A stretch of DNA of 64,000 nt. Source: Epichloe hybrida. Taxonomy: Eukaryota > Ascomycota > Sordariomycetes > Hypocreales > Clavicipitaceae. The position numbers were made by a program, and so were the translations under genes. This document shows, piece after piece, positions 45,924 through 58,647 of the stretch (positions within the stretch are counted from its first letter, which is position 1; each line of letters opens with the position of its first letter). Where the stretch lies: NCBI GenBank assembly GCA_019022495.1, contig JAFEKR010000002.1:806001-870000 (forward strand). The letters are read 5' to 3'. The notes beneath the pieces are model-generated. The model searched no databases, was not told the DNA's origin, and saw only the letters and a list, made by a program, of their open reading frames with translations.

Positions 45924-46721
45924 CACTAATGGTAGTGATATCGAGTTTCTCGCCGTGTCTCCAACGAAGAGGGGCTGCAGGAGCGTCAAAGCGGCCGCTT
46001 ATTACGCAGACGAGTTTGCCCTTCTCCTCGTCTCATTGCTAGACAATGGTTCCACATCATCAAACGTTTCACGTCAGACGCCTGGGTTCGGGAGGGGGCC
46101 GAGGAACTCCTTCTAGCTGGCTTTGCGGAGAGGATTGAAGTATCTCGGTTCACGGGGGCAACGTGTTGGATGTTTCCGCCAGGCCTCGGGAGAAGACTGG
46201 ATCGTTTGGAAACAGAGGGCTCGTTTCTGCATTTCTGCGTTTCAGACCTCTTGCTGCACACACACGATGGGCGCATAGAACAAGGGAGGATGTGCCTAGG
46301 TGAGGAAGGGAGATGAGAAATAATATTTTGGCCATGGGAATGTGGAGCGCTTCCATGGCAATCCACATGTTCTTCCTGACTGGTCGCTGCAGCGACATGC
46401 AGCGAAACTTGATCGAATTGTGCTACTCCGTACTCGTGCAGCAGCAACTAAGCCTAAAACAGAAGATATGCCTCCACGGCCCATTTTACAAGGAAAGATA
46501 CATATTAAATGTTTTTTGACTCTATTACTCCGTGCCCTGTAAGATGCCCGTTTGGGCTTAGTTGCTGCTGCTTGATAAAAAAAAAAAACGAACTTTCGCC
46601 AAAGTCAGGCCAGCTCGTGTTCCCGGCATTCCCCCAAAAAGGCATCACCACCCACACACCATTATACGAACATTACGGATCCGTATTCCTCACGGATCGC
46701 AGCTGCCTTGCCCCAAGCGCC
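45311..46721. other. divergent intergenic region with 35-T tract
   Basis: Between the divergent repeat-protein and membrane-glycoprotein genes. Contains the T-run at 45889-45923, TACTCCGTA at 46424-46432 and TACTCCGTG at 46526-46534. No gene was recognised. Confidence 0.55.
45889..45923. repeat. homopolymer of 35 T
   Basis: The longest homopolymer in the window. Its length may be unreliable in the assembly. It lies more than 500 bp from either neighbouring gene. Confidence 0.85.
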
Positions 46722-47952
46722 ATGTACGCAGGAACCTTCTTGGGCGCTGCCCTCGCCCTCTGCGGCACCACCATGGCCGTTCCAGCTGCCAATCGTCTCC
46801 GGCCTCGCGATGGCGACAACGACAACGACCTCCAAAATGCACCCTGGGTTACCGTTGACGACGAGGGCGCACCCAGAACGACCTTTACGCCTACCGTGAC
46901 TACCGTCAGCGGAACACCATCTACCGTCAACGCTGCTCCTCACGACTTGACGGCCACGGTCTACACCATCACCAACTATGGCCACGTCTACACCACTACG
47001 CAAGCGCCTCCCAATCCGACCGCGACCAATGCCAAAACAAACGAGGGTGCCTTTTCGCGATGCTACAACAAGGAGGGCCCATATGCGCCATTCTGTCGGC
47101 CCAGGCACAATTCGAGCATCTACATTGACAATACGTACTACGGTATGGTTCTTCCCACACGGGATCTCTATCCCACCTACTCTCTGCATCTCCAGCCGAG
47201 TCATGCGATGCGATTTGCTAACTCTACTTGTTCCGCCCCAATGTGCAGTTACCTGGGATCCCGACTGGTTCAACAAGACGTGCAACAAGACGCGCTTCGT
47301 CTCTCTCCGCATCAACTACTTCAACGAGACGACGGGCGAAAAATCCGATCGCGACATCTTGGAGCAATCGCAACCTGCTCGATACGGCTTCCTCCCATTC
47401 AAGGTTGAGGGCCGCCATCTCAGGGGACATAGCTCCAACAATGTCACCTTGCAGCTTGTCGGGCACGAGATCCAAAACACCACCGCACCTACCATGGACA
47501 CTGTCGAGCTCCCCGTCGTCATTGCCAAGGCCCCCTTGGATCCCACGCCCCCTAGTCACGTCCCCAAGGGCCAGACTCTCGTCATTGCCCTCCCCGTGAC
47601 ATTCGGTGCCATCGCCCTGCTCGTCGTCGGACTCTGTCTCTGGAACCACAAAACCCGACGCATCCAGCTCGGCAACGTCATGAGCCGCTCGCGTCGCGGC
47701 TACACTGGTCGTCGCACTCGAAACCTCTTGAACCGCAAGAACGACGGCATCCGGCTCGGTGCGCCCGTGTCCCCCCCCGTTGACTACCGCGATCTTCCCG
47801 AACGACCCAGACGCGACAGCGAGTCTCTCGGCAGCCTGAATGGCAGTCCTGTCCGAGCCCATTTTGAAGAGCAAGACACGACGGGTGGGCGGCGCAACGC
47901 TTTCCGCGACGAAGTGGGTCGTCAGGAGAGGGAGAGACGAACAGGCTACTGA
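46722..47952 (+). CDS. single-pass membrane glycoprotein, unknown function
   Basis: Type I membrane protein of 374 aa from exons 46722-47142 and 47249-47952. The 106-bp intron uses GTATGG and a TGCAG acceptor and restores DNTYYVTWDPDWFNKTC. A signal peptide (MYAGTFLGAALALCGTTMAVPA) is followed by a Thr-rich segment (TFTPTVTTVSGTPSTVN), a Cys-containing extracellular domain (CYNKEGPYAPFC, FNKTCNKTRF) with several N-glycosylation sequons (NSS, NKT, NET, NVT, NTT), one hydrophobic helix (TLVIALPVTFGAIALLVVGL) and a basic cytosolic tail rich in Arg and Ser. The layout resembles fungal cell-surface sensors but lacks a WSC domain, so a sensor role is only a suggestion. Confidence 0.85.
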
Positions 47953-49432
47953 AGAAGTGAAGTGCCGTACCGCCATTCCAGTTCAGCCTGGATGTAGCTG
48001 CGACAGAATGGGCATGAAGGGAAAGGATGATTTCATGAGAAGAGAGGGGACCCTGTAGACGGCGAGTGGTGGGTGGTGGGGGGGGCATGCTCGCAATGTT
48101 ACTGTACGATTCAAACGCATTTTGTCATGAGGAAGAAGATTTGTGGACAGAAGTGTATGAATATAATGCAACAGCAATTCTTGAATCAAGCAAGTACCTT
48201 GGGGTCCTTGGGGTCCTTCGTTTCGATGGGGATCCCGCGTCTATCGTCTATCCGGAACACAAAACAGAGCGACGCACAATGTCTATCGATGCTCGTGCAA
48301 AGCATTCTCCACAACCAATGCGATGCAAAGTCCCTTGGCCCTTCAAATCATCCACGTTTCGTATACATGTTGCACAGCGATATCACCTCACCACACCACC
48401 CCTGGAAATCGAGCCAGCCGCCCGCCCATCTTTGGAGAAGTGGCGGGGCCAACTTTCGATTGCGATTCCGATCGAGTGAGTGAGTCTGTTCGCTCCTGCC
48501 CCGTTTCCAAATTATTTCGAGCGAGTCTCACACCAGCGCATGCATTCTGCAACCACGATATAATACGAGGACAAGGCAAAACATAGAAACATAAAATGGA
48601 TAATGGATGTGTGGTTGTACATAGTCCAGACCGCCGGCTCCGTTCTTGTACTAACTGGCCTATGTATGAAACCTACATACGAACGCGGGGGCGGGGCCAT
48701 GACTCCATAGTACATACGGAGTAGTAGTCCGTACATACATATACATATTAGTCCGTATTCTGCCCATCTGCCTGCCTTCTCAGTCTCCCCCGGTACCTGG
48801 CCCAGCCTGGGTACTGTCATTCCAGACAAAAGTCTGCCACCAAGGATACTGTTCCGGACCCGATGTGAATATTCCCGTAAAAAGAGATACTCGTGGACTG
48901 GTCAAGCTTTAATGAAAAATGGAAAAAAAAAAAAAAAAAAAAAAACACCATCGGCTTTCCGCCGGTATCGTAGGTATGTATATTCACTGCCAGCCAAAGG
49001 CAGTCTCTCCTAAAATAATGTACTGTGCCCAACAATAAGAATACCGTCTCTTTTCTCTATAGTCAACAAGGCCTCCTCTATCTCCCAGCGTCCCACATAA
49101 TTTTATACCTGCTTCGTCTCGTTGCGCTTGCGCCTGATAATGCTTGTCTCTTCTTCGCCTTTGCCAAGGTATACTATCCGTACCACGGAGACCGTAAGAA
49201 TGGGGCCATGTCGATATAGCCGTTGCTTCCACGCACCAGGTCCCAAAATGATCCGAACTATGCCGGGCTGTTAAAAGCAAAACATGCACTCCTCGTCAAA
49301 ATGCAAATTCAATTTGCCGGGGATGCTGCACTTGCTTGTCCCTCTTTCCCTCTTTCTAGTCCCTTCTCTTATCCTCGTCTCCATCATGACAGCCCTGTTC
49401 GTTATCGTCATATCTCGGCTCTCAATCTTTCA
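47953..49432. other. convergent intergenic region
   Basis: 3' regions of the membrane glycoprotein and the Spa2 gene. Contains TACGGAGTA at 48715-48723 near further TCCGTA words, and a run of 23 A at 48923-48945. Overlapping short frames near 48070-48480 show no protein-like character. Confidence 0.55.
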
Positions 49433-52207
49433 TTAAGAAAATTCGTCGGCCTTGCTGGCTGGAGTGAGCCCGCCCACTCTCTGAACAAGTTCCTTGATTT
49501 CACGAGCTATCTCAAACGCGATCGGTGGTAGTGTTTGCGTCCACATTCGCCATGACCGGTCGTCCTGCACAGCTGGGAATCCTGATCGGGATAAATCTTG
49601 GCCCATCCGGTTAGCCTCCAAAAGGCGGTCGCGGAACTCGCCCAAAGGTACTACCATATTGCTGCAACCACAGGCCTGAGATTCACTAATAATCTTGCCA
49701 ACAACGGCGTTGATGGACAAGATCCCCTCGTTGATTTGTTTCATGTCGGCACCTCCACGAACGCAGCTAACCAGGTTCTGGATATCCGACACGAGAAGTG
49801 CAGTCTGATCATCAAGGTAGATCTAAACTACCGTCAGTTGTCTTGGTGAGAATCAAAGGCCACCGTATGTGCCGTAAGGGTGTACCTTGAGGTCGTCGGG
49901 TCGACTATTGCGATATCCATTGGGTCCTTTGTTGAAGCTCATGTATCCCCCGCCATCCGTCATACCATTCAAACCATTCAAGCCGCTCCCAGGGTATGGA
50001 TCTACAGATTCTCTAGGAGAGCTGATCGGGCTATATGCCGAGGATTCGGCGCTGGCTCGGGCACCTGCACCTCCGAGCCCTTGGAATGGCGGTGGCGGAG
50101 GGAGGCTACCCTGGGTGGATGCTTGCGCGGTGCTCCGAGGGGAGAAGAAGCTGGCAGAGTCCACAGGGGTCACCGTGCCATCATCGTCTTCCTCAAGTTC
50201 ACCCGGTGGTGTGGGTCTAATCTTGACGATACGGAGAAGATCAATGATGGAAGCCGACAGGTTGGAGGCAGCAGCATCCAGTAGAGATATGGGAGACATG
50301 CCCGCCCCGGCTGCAAAGTTCCTGGACGCAGTGATGAGTCCATTGGCAGTTGATGAAACTCTCGCCTTCAGCTTCCCCTGTTGCTGAATTACGTTGTCAT
50401 CGTGCGGAGTAGACTCGTCCAGCTCTCTCGTAATTCGACGGACGCTCACGACTACTCGTTTCATCGACTCAACGACTTTCTCAGGGGCCTCTCTGCGTGC
50501 TGTCTGGAGAAGCTCGTCGATGGATATTTGGAACTTGGTCACGTGGACATCCTTGATTATGCCGTTGTTGTCGATGAAGCCTTTGTCTCGAACATATTTC
50601 GCCGCATCATGATCGAGGGGCACTCCTTGCATTGAGGCTCGCAACCCACCTTGCAGTGTCTTGGCCCGAGCGTATCGGTTCCTCCAGTCGCGACACTCGC
50701 GTTCCAGATTTTCAATGCTGTCTTCCAACTCCTTCTGCTTGAGTTGTATCGCGTTGCTTCGTTGTGTGAGGACTCTCATCTCATCAAGATCCTCCTGGGC
50801 CTTTCGACGGACCTCCTCGGTAACTCGGTTTTGTTCTTGCAAAGAATGCCGCAGTTCTTCATTCTCTCGCTGGGTGGCAGGGTCTGGTCTCATGGATGCC
50901 TGGTTTTCTTGGTCTGCTCGCAGACGCTCAAGCTCTTGCTTCATCGATGCGTTCAGGTCTTGGGCTTCAGCAAGCTTACTCTCAAGACTTGAACGAACAT
51001 CGGACCAATCATTCTTCTGCTCCATATTCGTTGCATTGGCTCTCGATCGTTCTGCATCCAAGATGCTCATCATTTCATCGTCCTTCTTTCTCAATTCTCC
51101 TTCCACATAAGACAACTTGTCCTGCAATTCCCTAATTTGCGCTTGGTATTCCTCCATCATCCTTTTGTCAGCCTGCATCTCAGTCAGTCAACCGCCGCCA
51201 TCTTATTCGTTTGCAAATGCCACTCAAGTAGAAAGAGCCTGAACATGTCTTACCTCGGAAGCCGCACCAGCGTCGTCGTCCTCTTCGAGCATAGTGCTCT
51301 TGTTAGGAACAATTGTATTGTTTTGGTTTAGTTGCTTGGGCGTCGGTCGCCCATAATCTCCATTGGGTACGCTCGGAGAGGGAGGAATCCCATACATATC
51401 GGGTGGCGGAGGCCCTCCACGAATCGAGCTGGCATCGGAAGGACGTCGAATCCGACTTTGGCCTCGAGGTGGAAACATGCCATTGGGGGGGTTTCCATTT
51501 CGACCGTTAGGTCCACTACGCATGGACATAGGGCTGCCTCCTCGAGGAACATCGCGGCCGACGAAATTTGGAAACCGTCTCTCCAACTCGTGGTAGACAT
51601 CGGCGGCAAGGTCACGAAATCGCGGGGGCCCGAGGGAGGAAAGTCTTTGGCGTGCTTGATTTCGCTTGGGGTGGAATGTCTTTTCTGGCAAGAGAAACTG
51701 AGGAGGGCCATTGGGGGCATTTGGAGGGGCCCTTGCCATGGACTGACGACGGATCAGCTCGTCGAAAACATCCGTACTAAGCTCAAAAAATTGGACGGCA
51801 GAGAGTCGCAAGAGTTTGTCCCGTGCCTTATTCGGTTGTTGCCTTGCATCGTTGCCTCTAGCATGGAGGAAGGCTTTGAGAGCAACGTAGTGTTCATTCA
51901 AGAGCGATTCGTCTAATTCGCGACCACTGTTGCGACCGCTGTCGCTGCCTCCAGAGAAAAGATTCGTGCCGGTGCTCGATCGACCGACGGAAGGCGGCGG
52001 CGAAGGGCCGCCGTTGCTTCGAGGTCCAGAAGGAAAGCCGTTCATACTCATGGCGCCGTTGAAGCCTCCCGAGTTGGGGGGAGAGGCTAGGTTACCACGA
52101 ATGTTATGATATGGATTTTCGTCGCGCGACGGGTACTTGGATAAAGACCACTCGCTTCCACCTAGAGAGATAGGAGATAGCGGCACATTGCGGCCAGCGG
52201 CGCTCAT
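49433..52207 (-). CDS. spa2: polarisome scaffold Spa2
   Basis: Scaffold at the hyphal tip and septum that gathers formin, Bud6 and MAPK components. Exons on the minus strand are 51254-52207, 49886-51178 and 49433-49822 (878 aa). The last intron (63 bp) is supported because it joins PDDLK to IYLDDQTALLVSDIQNLVS. Near the N-terminus are two Spa2-homology/GIT repeats: RDKLLRLSAVQFFELSTDVF and RQRLSSLGPPRFRDLAADVY. A long coiled coil follows (for example EYQAQIRELQDKLSYVEGEL), then a conserved central region (KYVRDKGFIDNNGIIKDVHV), a Ser/Pro-rich linker and the conserved C-terminal domain (GADMKQINEGILSINAVVGK). All features match ascomycete Spa2. It has a large upstream region of over 3 kb. Confidence 0.95.
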
Positions 52208-55200
52208 GATCGAGAAAGGGAAAGTCAGGGAGGGTGTCTGTCGCGCGAGGCAAGATTTGTGCTGCCGCAAAAGTGTCTTACACCAACTCGCGAGCACCGG
52301 GCCCAGGCAGGCTCGACTTGGAACAGCGGGTCTCCACAGTGCACTGCCCCTGGCGGCTCGGAGACTGGCTAACAGGGCGCGCGTACCAAACACTAGGTAC
52401 CAGGCAGACAAGGGGTCGCGGTGATGTGCCGGAGGGGGCTTCGTCAAGCGCGGGACGGGAAGCGATGGCAGGGCACTTGTCTGCGAGAGTTGAGTTCAAC
52501 TTTGTCGATGGGTGGGTGATGATGCTGGTGCCAAAGAGTTCTTATGCGGATGACAATAATATTGATGTGTGAGTGGGAAACCTCAGGATGAGGGCACCCT
52601 TGGCAGAGGCTTGGTAATAAAGGCACTTGAGTGGCCCTTCTTCCCTTAGGTGCCTTGAGGCAGGTGTCAAGTGGTCAAGTTGTTCTCGGCGGCGGCGGCG
52701 GCGGCCTCAGCGAATAACCGCGTCGTTCCCACTGTTCTTGCTCTTGCATTTGTCGTGCTTGTATTAGCGAGGGGCTAGGGAAATTGAACCAAGCCGCTTG
52801 ACACAAAAGCTATTAGATGGAGCGACACTTACCAGCAGGCAAATGAGCAGCGGCAGGCCCACAGCCCCGCGACAACAAAAATGGACGACGTGGTAATCGT
52901 GGTGACCGCCAATTCCTACGGGTCGGGTGCTAGTGTTCTAAAAGAAAAGGGGGTCGGTCCAAGCAGACGAAGCCAGATGAACTCCCCTTTGCTGTCGCCC
53001 GACCGGAAATGAGTCCGTGATCCCCTGGAGCCGTACTAATGCCAAGGCCCAAATGGCAAATTTTATGCTTTTCAACGTTTGGACACAGACGAATGCTTCT
53101 GAGAAGATTGATCGGCAGTTTTCGGCAGCTAGATCGTCTGGATGGCTAATAGACTGGGAGAGAATATATGCTTCAACTTGTGAAGAAAACACGATAGTAA
53201 TAATTGTCACGCCTGGTTACGCCTGGTTACGATGGGTTACTCCCTCGCACAACGTCGATGGAGCAATCCGCCGTCAGGAACCAAGAAAATGGCAGGAACG
53301 GTCTGGTGCAGTGAGACTATCAAGCATGATTGGGCCATTGTGCTCTGATCTTGACTCGGCAGGAGCGACGAGCATTCACACAGTCTGAGACGACTTCATT
53401 CCCCATCGTAATATCGTGGCCGTCAAGAGTTCAGCATGACATTCACGTGACTTCGGACCTACGCGGCACTTCAACCGATCGATTCATCCCGTGAGCCAGG
53501 ATGCGAGGCAACTCTCGATTATTCCACTCTTGCTCATTCCAATTGGCTGGCTGTCTTCTGTCGGCGTCATGAAAATGCAGAAATGCGCAAGGTGAGTTAA
53601 GCTTCCTGGGGTCTTATTGTCCAGTCTCAAAATATACTTCTCGTTGGTTTCATCGAAAGTTTTCATGATATGCGTGGCTAAGATCTCCAGACAGCTCACC
53701 AAGGCTCTGTAACAATGCGATAATCTTCAGAGGAACCTGTGGAAACATCTTCATGGTCACCGACTCCATGTTGGCTTTCGCAAGAGTATCGAAATCGTCT
53801 GATACGCACTAGCAAATCGATCGACCCGGATATGAGCAGCGATCGAATAGTACCGACTCGCTCTTGTGGATGAAGGGTAATCTACGGTCCGTCAGTCCGT
53901 CCAACCAATGGTGCTTGTTGCCAAAGTCATCCCTGCCGTTGCCGGTTGAGTCCGGACCGATCACTCTGCCGCCTTCGTCTGCGTAGCACTTTGAAGAAGT
54001 TGATATTGGACAAATCTCTCTTCACACGTGTTGACGATGAAAATTTACCAACCCTAATTGACGACATGTCCGGCGTGCAACCTCCGACAAGGGACCTAAG
54101 GGACATGTGCTCCCAGCTATTTGAAGTCGAGATCTATGGTGTAGCTCATCTTCCCCCCTTTTAAAGCCTCAAGCGATGATTTTATCGTGGAATCTCGATC
54201 TGGCATGCAGAGTCTACCCTTACAATTACCGCGTTGCTCCGTCCTGACTCTGTCCCTTACTATGGGCGGCTGGTAACGGCTGTCCTTAGCCACCGCCACC
54301 ACAGGTTGGGGTGCTCTTTGCACCACGAGGGGTTCCTTACATCGAGCCCCATTTTAGCGTTGTTTCGACAACTGCATGTGAAACACCAGCATCCCCTTAT
54401 GTAAGGGCTACAGCGACAATGGGATTCAATCGGGGATTTGGCGTCATACTCTCGTGTCCCTGGCTTTGAGAGATGCAGTCAATCCCAACATGAACATCTG
54501 TCGCCAGAGACACTCGCCCTACACCAAGGCACACTCAGCAACGAGGTAGGTAAACAAGAAACCCCACCACATGATATGATACGGTATCAGTATTTGAATT
54601 GATGTGATTTATCTCCCTAGTTTACTTTTATCTAATTGGATACATACAGACCCTAGTTGACGTGACTTCACAAGGCTTATGACCTCTAAGGAGATACATT
54701 CGTCAGTCATTAGTACGCGCATTGAGCTTCATGATAAGGTCTGCCCGTATCTTGACAAATCTTATCACAAATAGATCTGTAACCTCGTGTATGCAGCTCC
54801 CTCCCGCAACTGATAATAAGTCGTGTGGCACAAATGAACCACGATTTCTCCGGAAGGATACCCGACTGGTCCGGGATTTGTGCCCAAATATATATGAAAC
54901 CACAGAATTTATCCACACCTCCGAAGACTGCGAACGTAGAAAAACGTAGTTGACATGTTGTACTCAGTCTATAATTTGGCTTTACTGATATATACTTGTT
55001 GTCATGATATCTTTTGCCGGCGAAGTGAGCTGGACATCTAGTCAAGATGTTGAATGGATGCCAATGCCTAGCTCTTCTTCGTCCATGGGCAGCGGAACTA
55101 ACTAGGCATAAGCCAGAACCCGACTGTGCTATATGCTATTCATGCGCATGATTTGACTAGTCCGTTGCGAACCAGAGCGGATGCTGTGCCCCAACTGCAA

Positions 55201-55435
55201 GTCACTTCACTCAATACTCGAGGCACGTGTGGACTGTCAAATGATCAATTCTCATAACCAACCTGTCCATGGGTGTGTCCTGGTTTGCTTGAACAGGTTC
55301 AAGTGAGGCCATTCGCTCAGAAACGCCGGATTCCGGAAAAACGCCACTTCGTCACGGTCATCAGTACTGTCCCATCCAACCACCGACTCCGTCATGGAAT
55401 GGCGGTTGTCCTTTCCCTCTGGACAAACAACGTCT
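52208..55435. other. 3.2-kb gene-poor region upstream of spa2
   Basis: No intact gene was recognised. It contains a GGC triplet run near 52690, short direct repeats CGCCTGGTTA near 53210-53230, and one protein-like but isolated frame (53946-54164, listed separately). Codons are interrupted in all frames elsewhere. It may hold the spa2 promoter, a noncoding RNA or decayed genes. Confidence 0.45.
53946..54164 (+). pseudogene. possible coding remnant, unknown
   Basis: A 72-codon frame whose second half looks protein-like (LILDKSLFTRVDDENLPTLI, then SQLFEVEIYGVAHL). There is no recognisable family and no adjoining exons. It could be a relic exon or chance. Confidence 0.2.
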
Positions 55436-56285
55436 TCAAAACCACGCCAGTGTCCAGGTAGAGGGTAGTTTTGGCCACCGCTCCTGCCAAGCGCCAATAA
55501 TGTCTGGCACTCTTTCATCAAAGCTTGCCCGATTGGCTGCACTACCGCTGTCAAATGCAGCAGCTCCGACGGCATCTCGCTCCTCGGCAGCGGCCGAATT
55601 GAGGGAATTGGCAAGGTCCAGAATTCCCTGACCGCCAATATGGGCCTCCTCATGGTTATCCTTGATATCCACGTTAATCACGTGGACAGGTCGGTTCAGC
55701 GGCGATCCCCTACTGAGCAGATCATCAACGACTGCATCCCAGCAGCGCTCCTCGCACGTGAAGACGACATCTACAACGCCACCTTCGGTGCCTTCGCTTC
55801 CCTTGTCTGTCGTATGTTGCAGCCTGGGAATGCCAACTGCCCAGTCTTGCCATCGCTCTGGTCCCCATTTCACCCCCCGGTTTCTATCGAGCATGTTGAG
55901 GATGCCGTTTGCCCTATATAGACGCCCGTCTTTGGATTCTAGTTCCTTGAACATGTTATCGTACGAAGTTTTGTTGAACTGATAGACATTTGGCTGTGTG
56001 ATAGTCGGGCCGGGTAATCGGACAAGTGAGCCAGTGCCAAATGAAATGACGGGATAGTTGGCCTGAGATAATCGTAGATGAGCTTCCATGGAACTATGAC
56101 AGCCTGTGTTAGCTAGCCGTAGGAATAAAAGAGCGGTCCTCACAAATGAGAACAAGTGTTCAGAGTGGTGCCTACCGGTTCTGATTACTTGCGCACACGG
56201 TACAGAATTTCAATTTGTACCCTGCAGAGCCACTGCTAGAGCCTTCTTGCGTCGACGCGTCTGATGCTCCGTTTATGACACCCAT
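55436..56285 (-). CDS. ssu72: RNA polymerase II CTD phosphatase Ssu72
   Basis: Removes phosphate from Ser5 (and Ser7) of the Pol II CTD as part of the cleavage/polyadenylation factor. Exons on the minus strand are 56176-56285 and 55436-56093 (255 aa). The active-site loop is C-A-S-N-Q-N-R-S with nucleophile Cys31. The intron (82 bp) interrupts the codon of its Arg37, and splicing gives [20 protein letters not shown]. Further marks are [87 protein letters not shown] and the C-terminal [13 protein letters not shown]. The start (ATG 56285) leaves a short Ser/Gly-rich extension typical of filamentous fungi. The central insert and C-terminal spacer are slightly longer than in yeast. Confidence 0.96.
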
Positions 56286-57699
56286 CGCCGATGATTTGAT
56301 GTGTTTCCGGCGCAGAAGGTAGGACGAAAGTAAAGATTCTTCTTCAAATGTTTGATGATCGCATTCTCTGACGGTCAGACCGGACTGTCTACGTCTCAAC
56401 GGTTAGTCATGAATGGACCTTGGGCACGAAGTGAGGGCATCTTTGCCAGTAAATAAAAAGAAGCTTCGACAAGATCAGATGTTAAGTTGCGTATAAAATG
56501 TCTTCGACATCGTGGTTCAGACAGCTCCAATAATTTCGAGGATCATCATATCAAATAGCTGGGGGGGCAAACGAAAAAAAAACGAAAAAAAAAAAAAAAG
56601 ACTCACCAAGTCGTTTCGTCGCCACCCCCGTCCCTAGCCGAGCAGACTCAAGTAATATCACTTTCAACACGTCGCCGAAGAGCGTCTCGGTGGCCTAGCG
56701 AGAGCTGCAAAGGCATCATCTGCTCCAGCTCTTGCCTTGATATCGCAGGGACGTTGGTCGGATGGATGATGAACGAAGATGGGTTTTCTTGCTCTAGCAA
56801 ATTAGAGCTCGAGTTGAGCCGCCTACGTGCGTGTGACTGTGCGAGGAGGGAGGGTTTTGCAAGCGAATCGGCTAAACGCCGGAGGGCACTGGACAGGCCG
56901 TAGGACAGAGCGATTGGCGAATGAGTGGGGAGAGACGCGATTGGCGGGCAGCCATGCGCATATCCTGAAACACACGCGGACTTGGAGCGCCCAATCAGCA
57001 GCAAGTCCCCGAATTTATGACCAAAAAAGTCCAAAAATAGAACTGGCGACTTGTTTTTATTCCGAGAGTTCGATTCTCAGATTTCGCCAGCGCGATTCAT
57101 CAACATGTACCATGGCACCCATGGCGGTCAGCACTTCGAACCTAATTCTTGATCATGAGATGAACATGGTCACGGGCCATGTTGGACGGACGGGCAGACG
57201 GAAAACTCGTGCAAGCTGACTTGACGTCTGAAGAAGCGACATAACAAAGAGACCCCGAATTGAGCCCAATATTGAGACGAAAATACTGCAACATGACCGA
57301 GTTGCTTTTGTTTGCCAAGCTCTGCACGCGTTGCCTGATTGTCGCTTGTCCCAGCGCTTATACTGCATAGTCATCGATACAATACATAGGTCGTACCTGC
57401 AATTTCATCATCAATTTTGTCAAAGGGGGTTGTCCAGTCCCAGGCAGGGAAAGAAAATCGCAGACAGGCATCCAGGATTGACCGGGGACTTGTCGCCGTT
57501 CTGGGCCTCACTGATGCTCAGCAGTGAGCACCGCTGTCGTGGTCAATTTCACTAGGACCCGTTGCTACGGATTGGGACACTCATATAATAATAAGGGCAC
57601 TAGTAGGACACTATCAGGTGCAGTGAGAGAAAAAACATTGACTTGAGCAGTGACCAGACCACTTACCACTCATCAGTGGCACTCACCCACTGCAGCCCC

Positions 57700-57755
57700 C
57701 TTGCACCTCGCACCTTGCACCTCGCACCTTGCACCTCGCACCTTGCACCGCGCAC
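57700..57755. repeat. 14-bp tandem repeat CTTGCACCTCGCAC x4
   Basis: Three exact copies and a fourth with one change (CTTGCACCGCGCAC). Noncoding. Confidence 0.9.
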
Positions 57756-58249
57756 CGTAGTAGCGCAGCTGGTTTGTTGGACTGACTCTGTGCAAAGGGG
57801 GGGACCAACGAACTTTTAAGTTAGAACACGGACCAGGCGACCAGGGACCACTGACCACTTCTGGGTGGGCCGCTCGCTATTATTAACAGTCTCTTTACTT
57901 TTTCGTCCACCAACGGCACCAGCCCAGTCGTTGCTCAACTAACTAATCCGTACACCACCTCCGCTCCTCCAACGTCCGAATGTTCCTCTCTGCGACTCTT
58001 TTCCCGACCAGGCGTTTTCATCTCTGGTTTTGCCTCGCGCCGCCTGCATCACTTGTGCGCTTTCGTACTCGATCGAGACTTTGTTCTGCGCCTCACCGCG
58101 CTGTTCCTGTCGGTTCAACCTCCAACCTGCTGTCGCTAGCCTAGCCAGCATCGCAGGTTGCATTTCTCTTCCCCACTGCTCTCTGCAGGCCACGAGTATC
58201 CGGCCACGGGAAGCTTTCTCTTTTACCAGACTCTTATTTTATAAAATTT

Positions 58250-58339
58250 TTCCTTCTCCCCCGTCTCCTCTCTCTCTGTCTCTCTCTTTCTCTCTCTTTC
58301 TCTCTCTTTCTCCCTCTTTCTCCCTCTCTTTCTCTCCTC
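58250..58339 (+). promoter_or_regulatory. CT-rich promoter/leader tract
   Basis: About 90 bases almost entirely C and T, followed by CACCACCAG, 300 bp upstream of the SH3-adaptor start codon. Such tracts commonly mark transcription start regions of well-expressed fungal genes. Confidence 0.5.
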
Positions 58340-58499
58340 ACCACCAGAAAATTTCCCGCAAGGCTCATTCAATTTAATCAGTCCCTTGAATAGTTTCAAG
58401 TCTCCAAAACATCTGACTACGCTGCTCAGGCCCCGCCTGCGGGGTCTCAAAAGTGTTGCGCTGGTTGCGTTCCATGCCACTGTAACTACAAGACGGAAT

Positions 58500-58547
58500 C
58501 GACACATCGACACATCGACACTGCGACACTGCGACACTGCGACACTG
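58500..58547. repeat. octamer tandem repeat CGACACAT x2 + CGACACTG x4
   Basis: Six 8-bp units in the probable 5' leader of the SH3-adaptor gene. The two unit types are grouped, as in the array at 40473. Confidence 0.92.
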
Positions 58548-58647
58548 CCCGAGCCTCTTCAGCTGACCAGGGAGGGCGCCTCGCTCTTTGGGGGCTTGCC
58601 ACTGTTCAACCGAATTTTGATCCAACCATCCGAACACTTCTCGAGGA

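Larger units (their letters stand above)
56286..58647. other. divergent intergenic region with arrays and pyrimidine-rich leader
   Basis: 2.4 kb between divergent ssu72 and the SH3-adaptor gene. It holds an A-rich homopolymer near 56573-56600, a 14-bp array (57700-57755), a CT tract (58250-58339) and an octamer array (58500-58547). A short frame near 57113-57219 has no clear identity. Confidence 0.55.

Noticed and set aside
57050..57090. Possible tRNA B box (GTTCGATTC)
   Set aside because: No acceptor, D or anticodon arm can be folded upstream; chance match.
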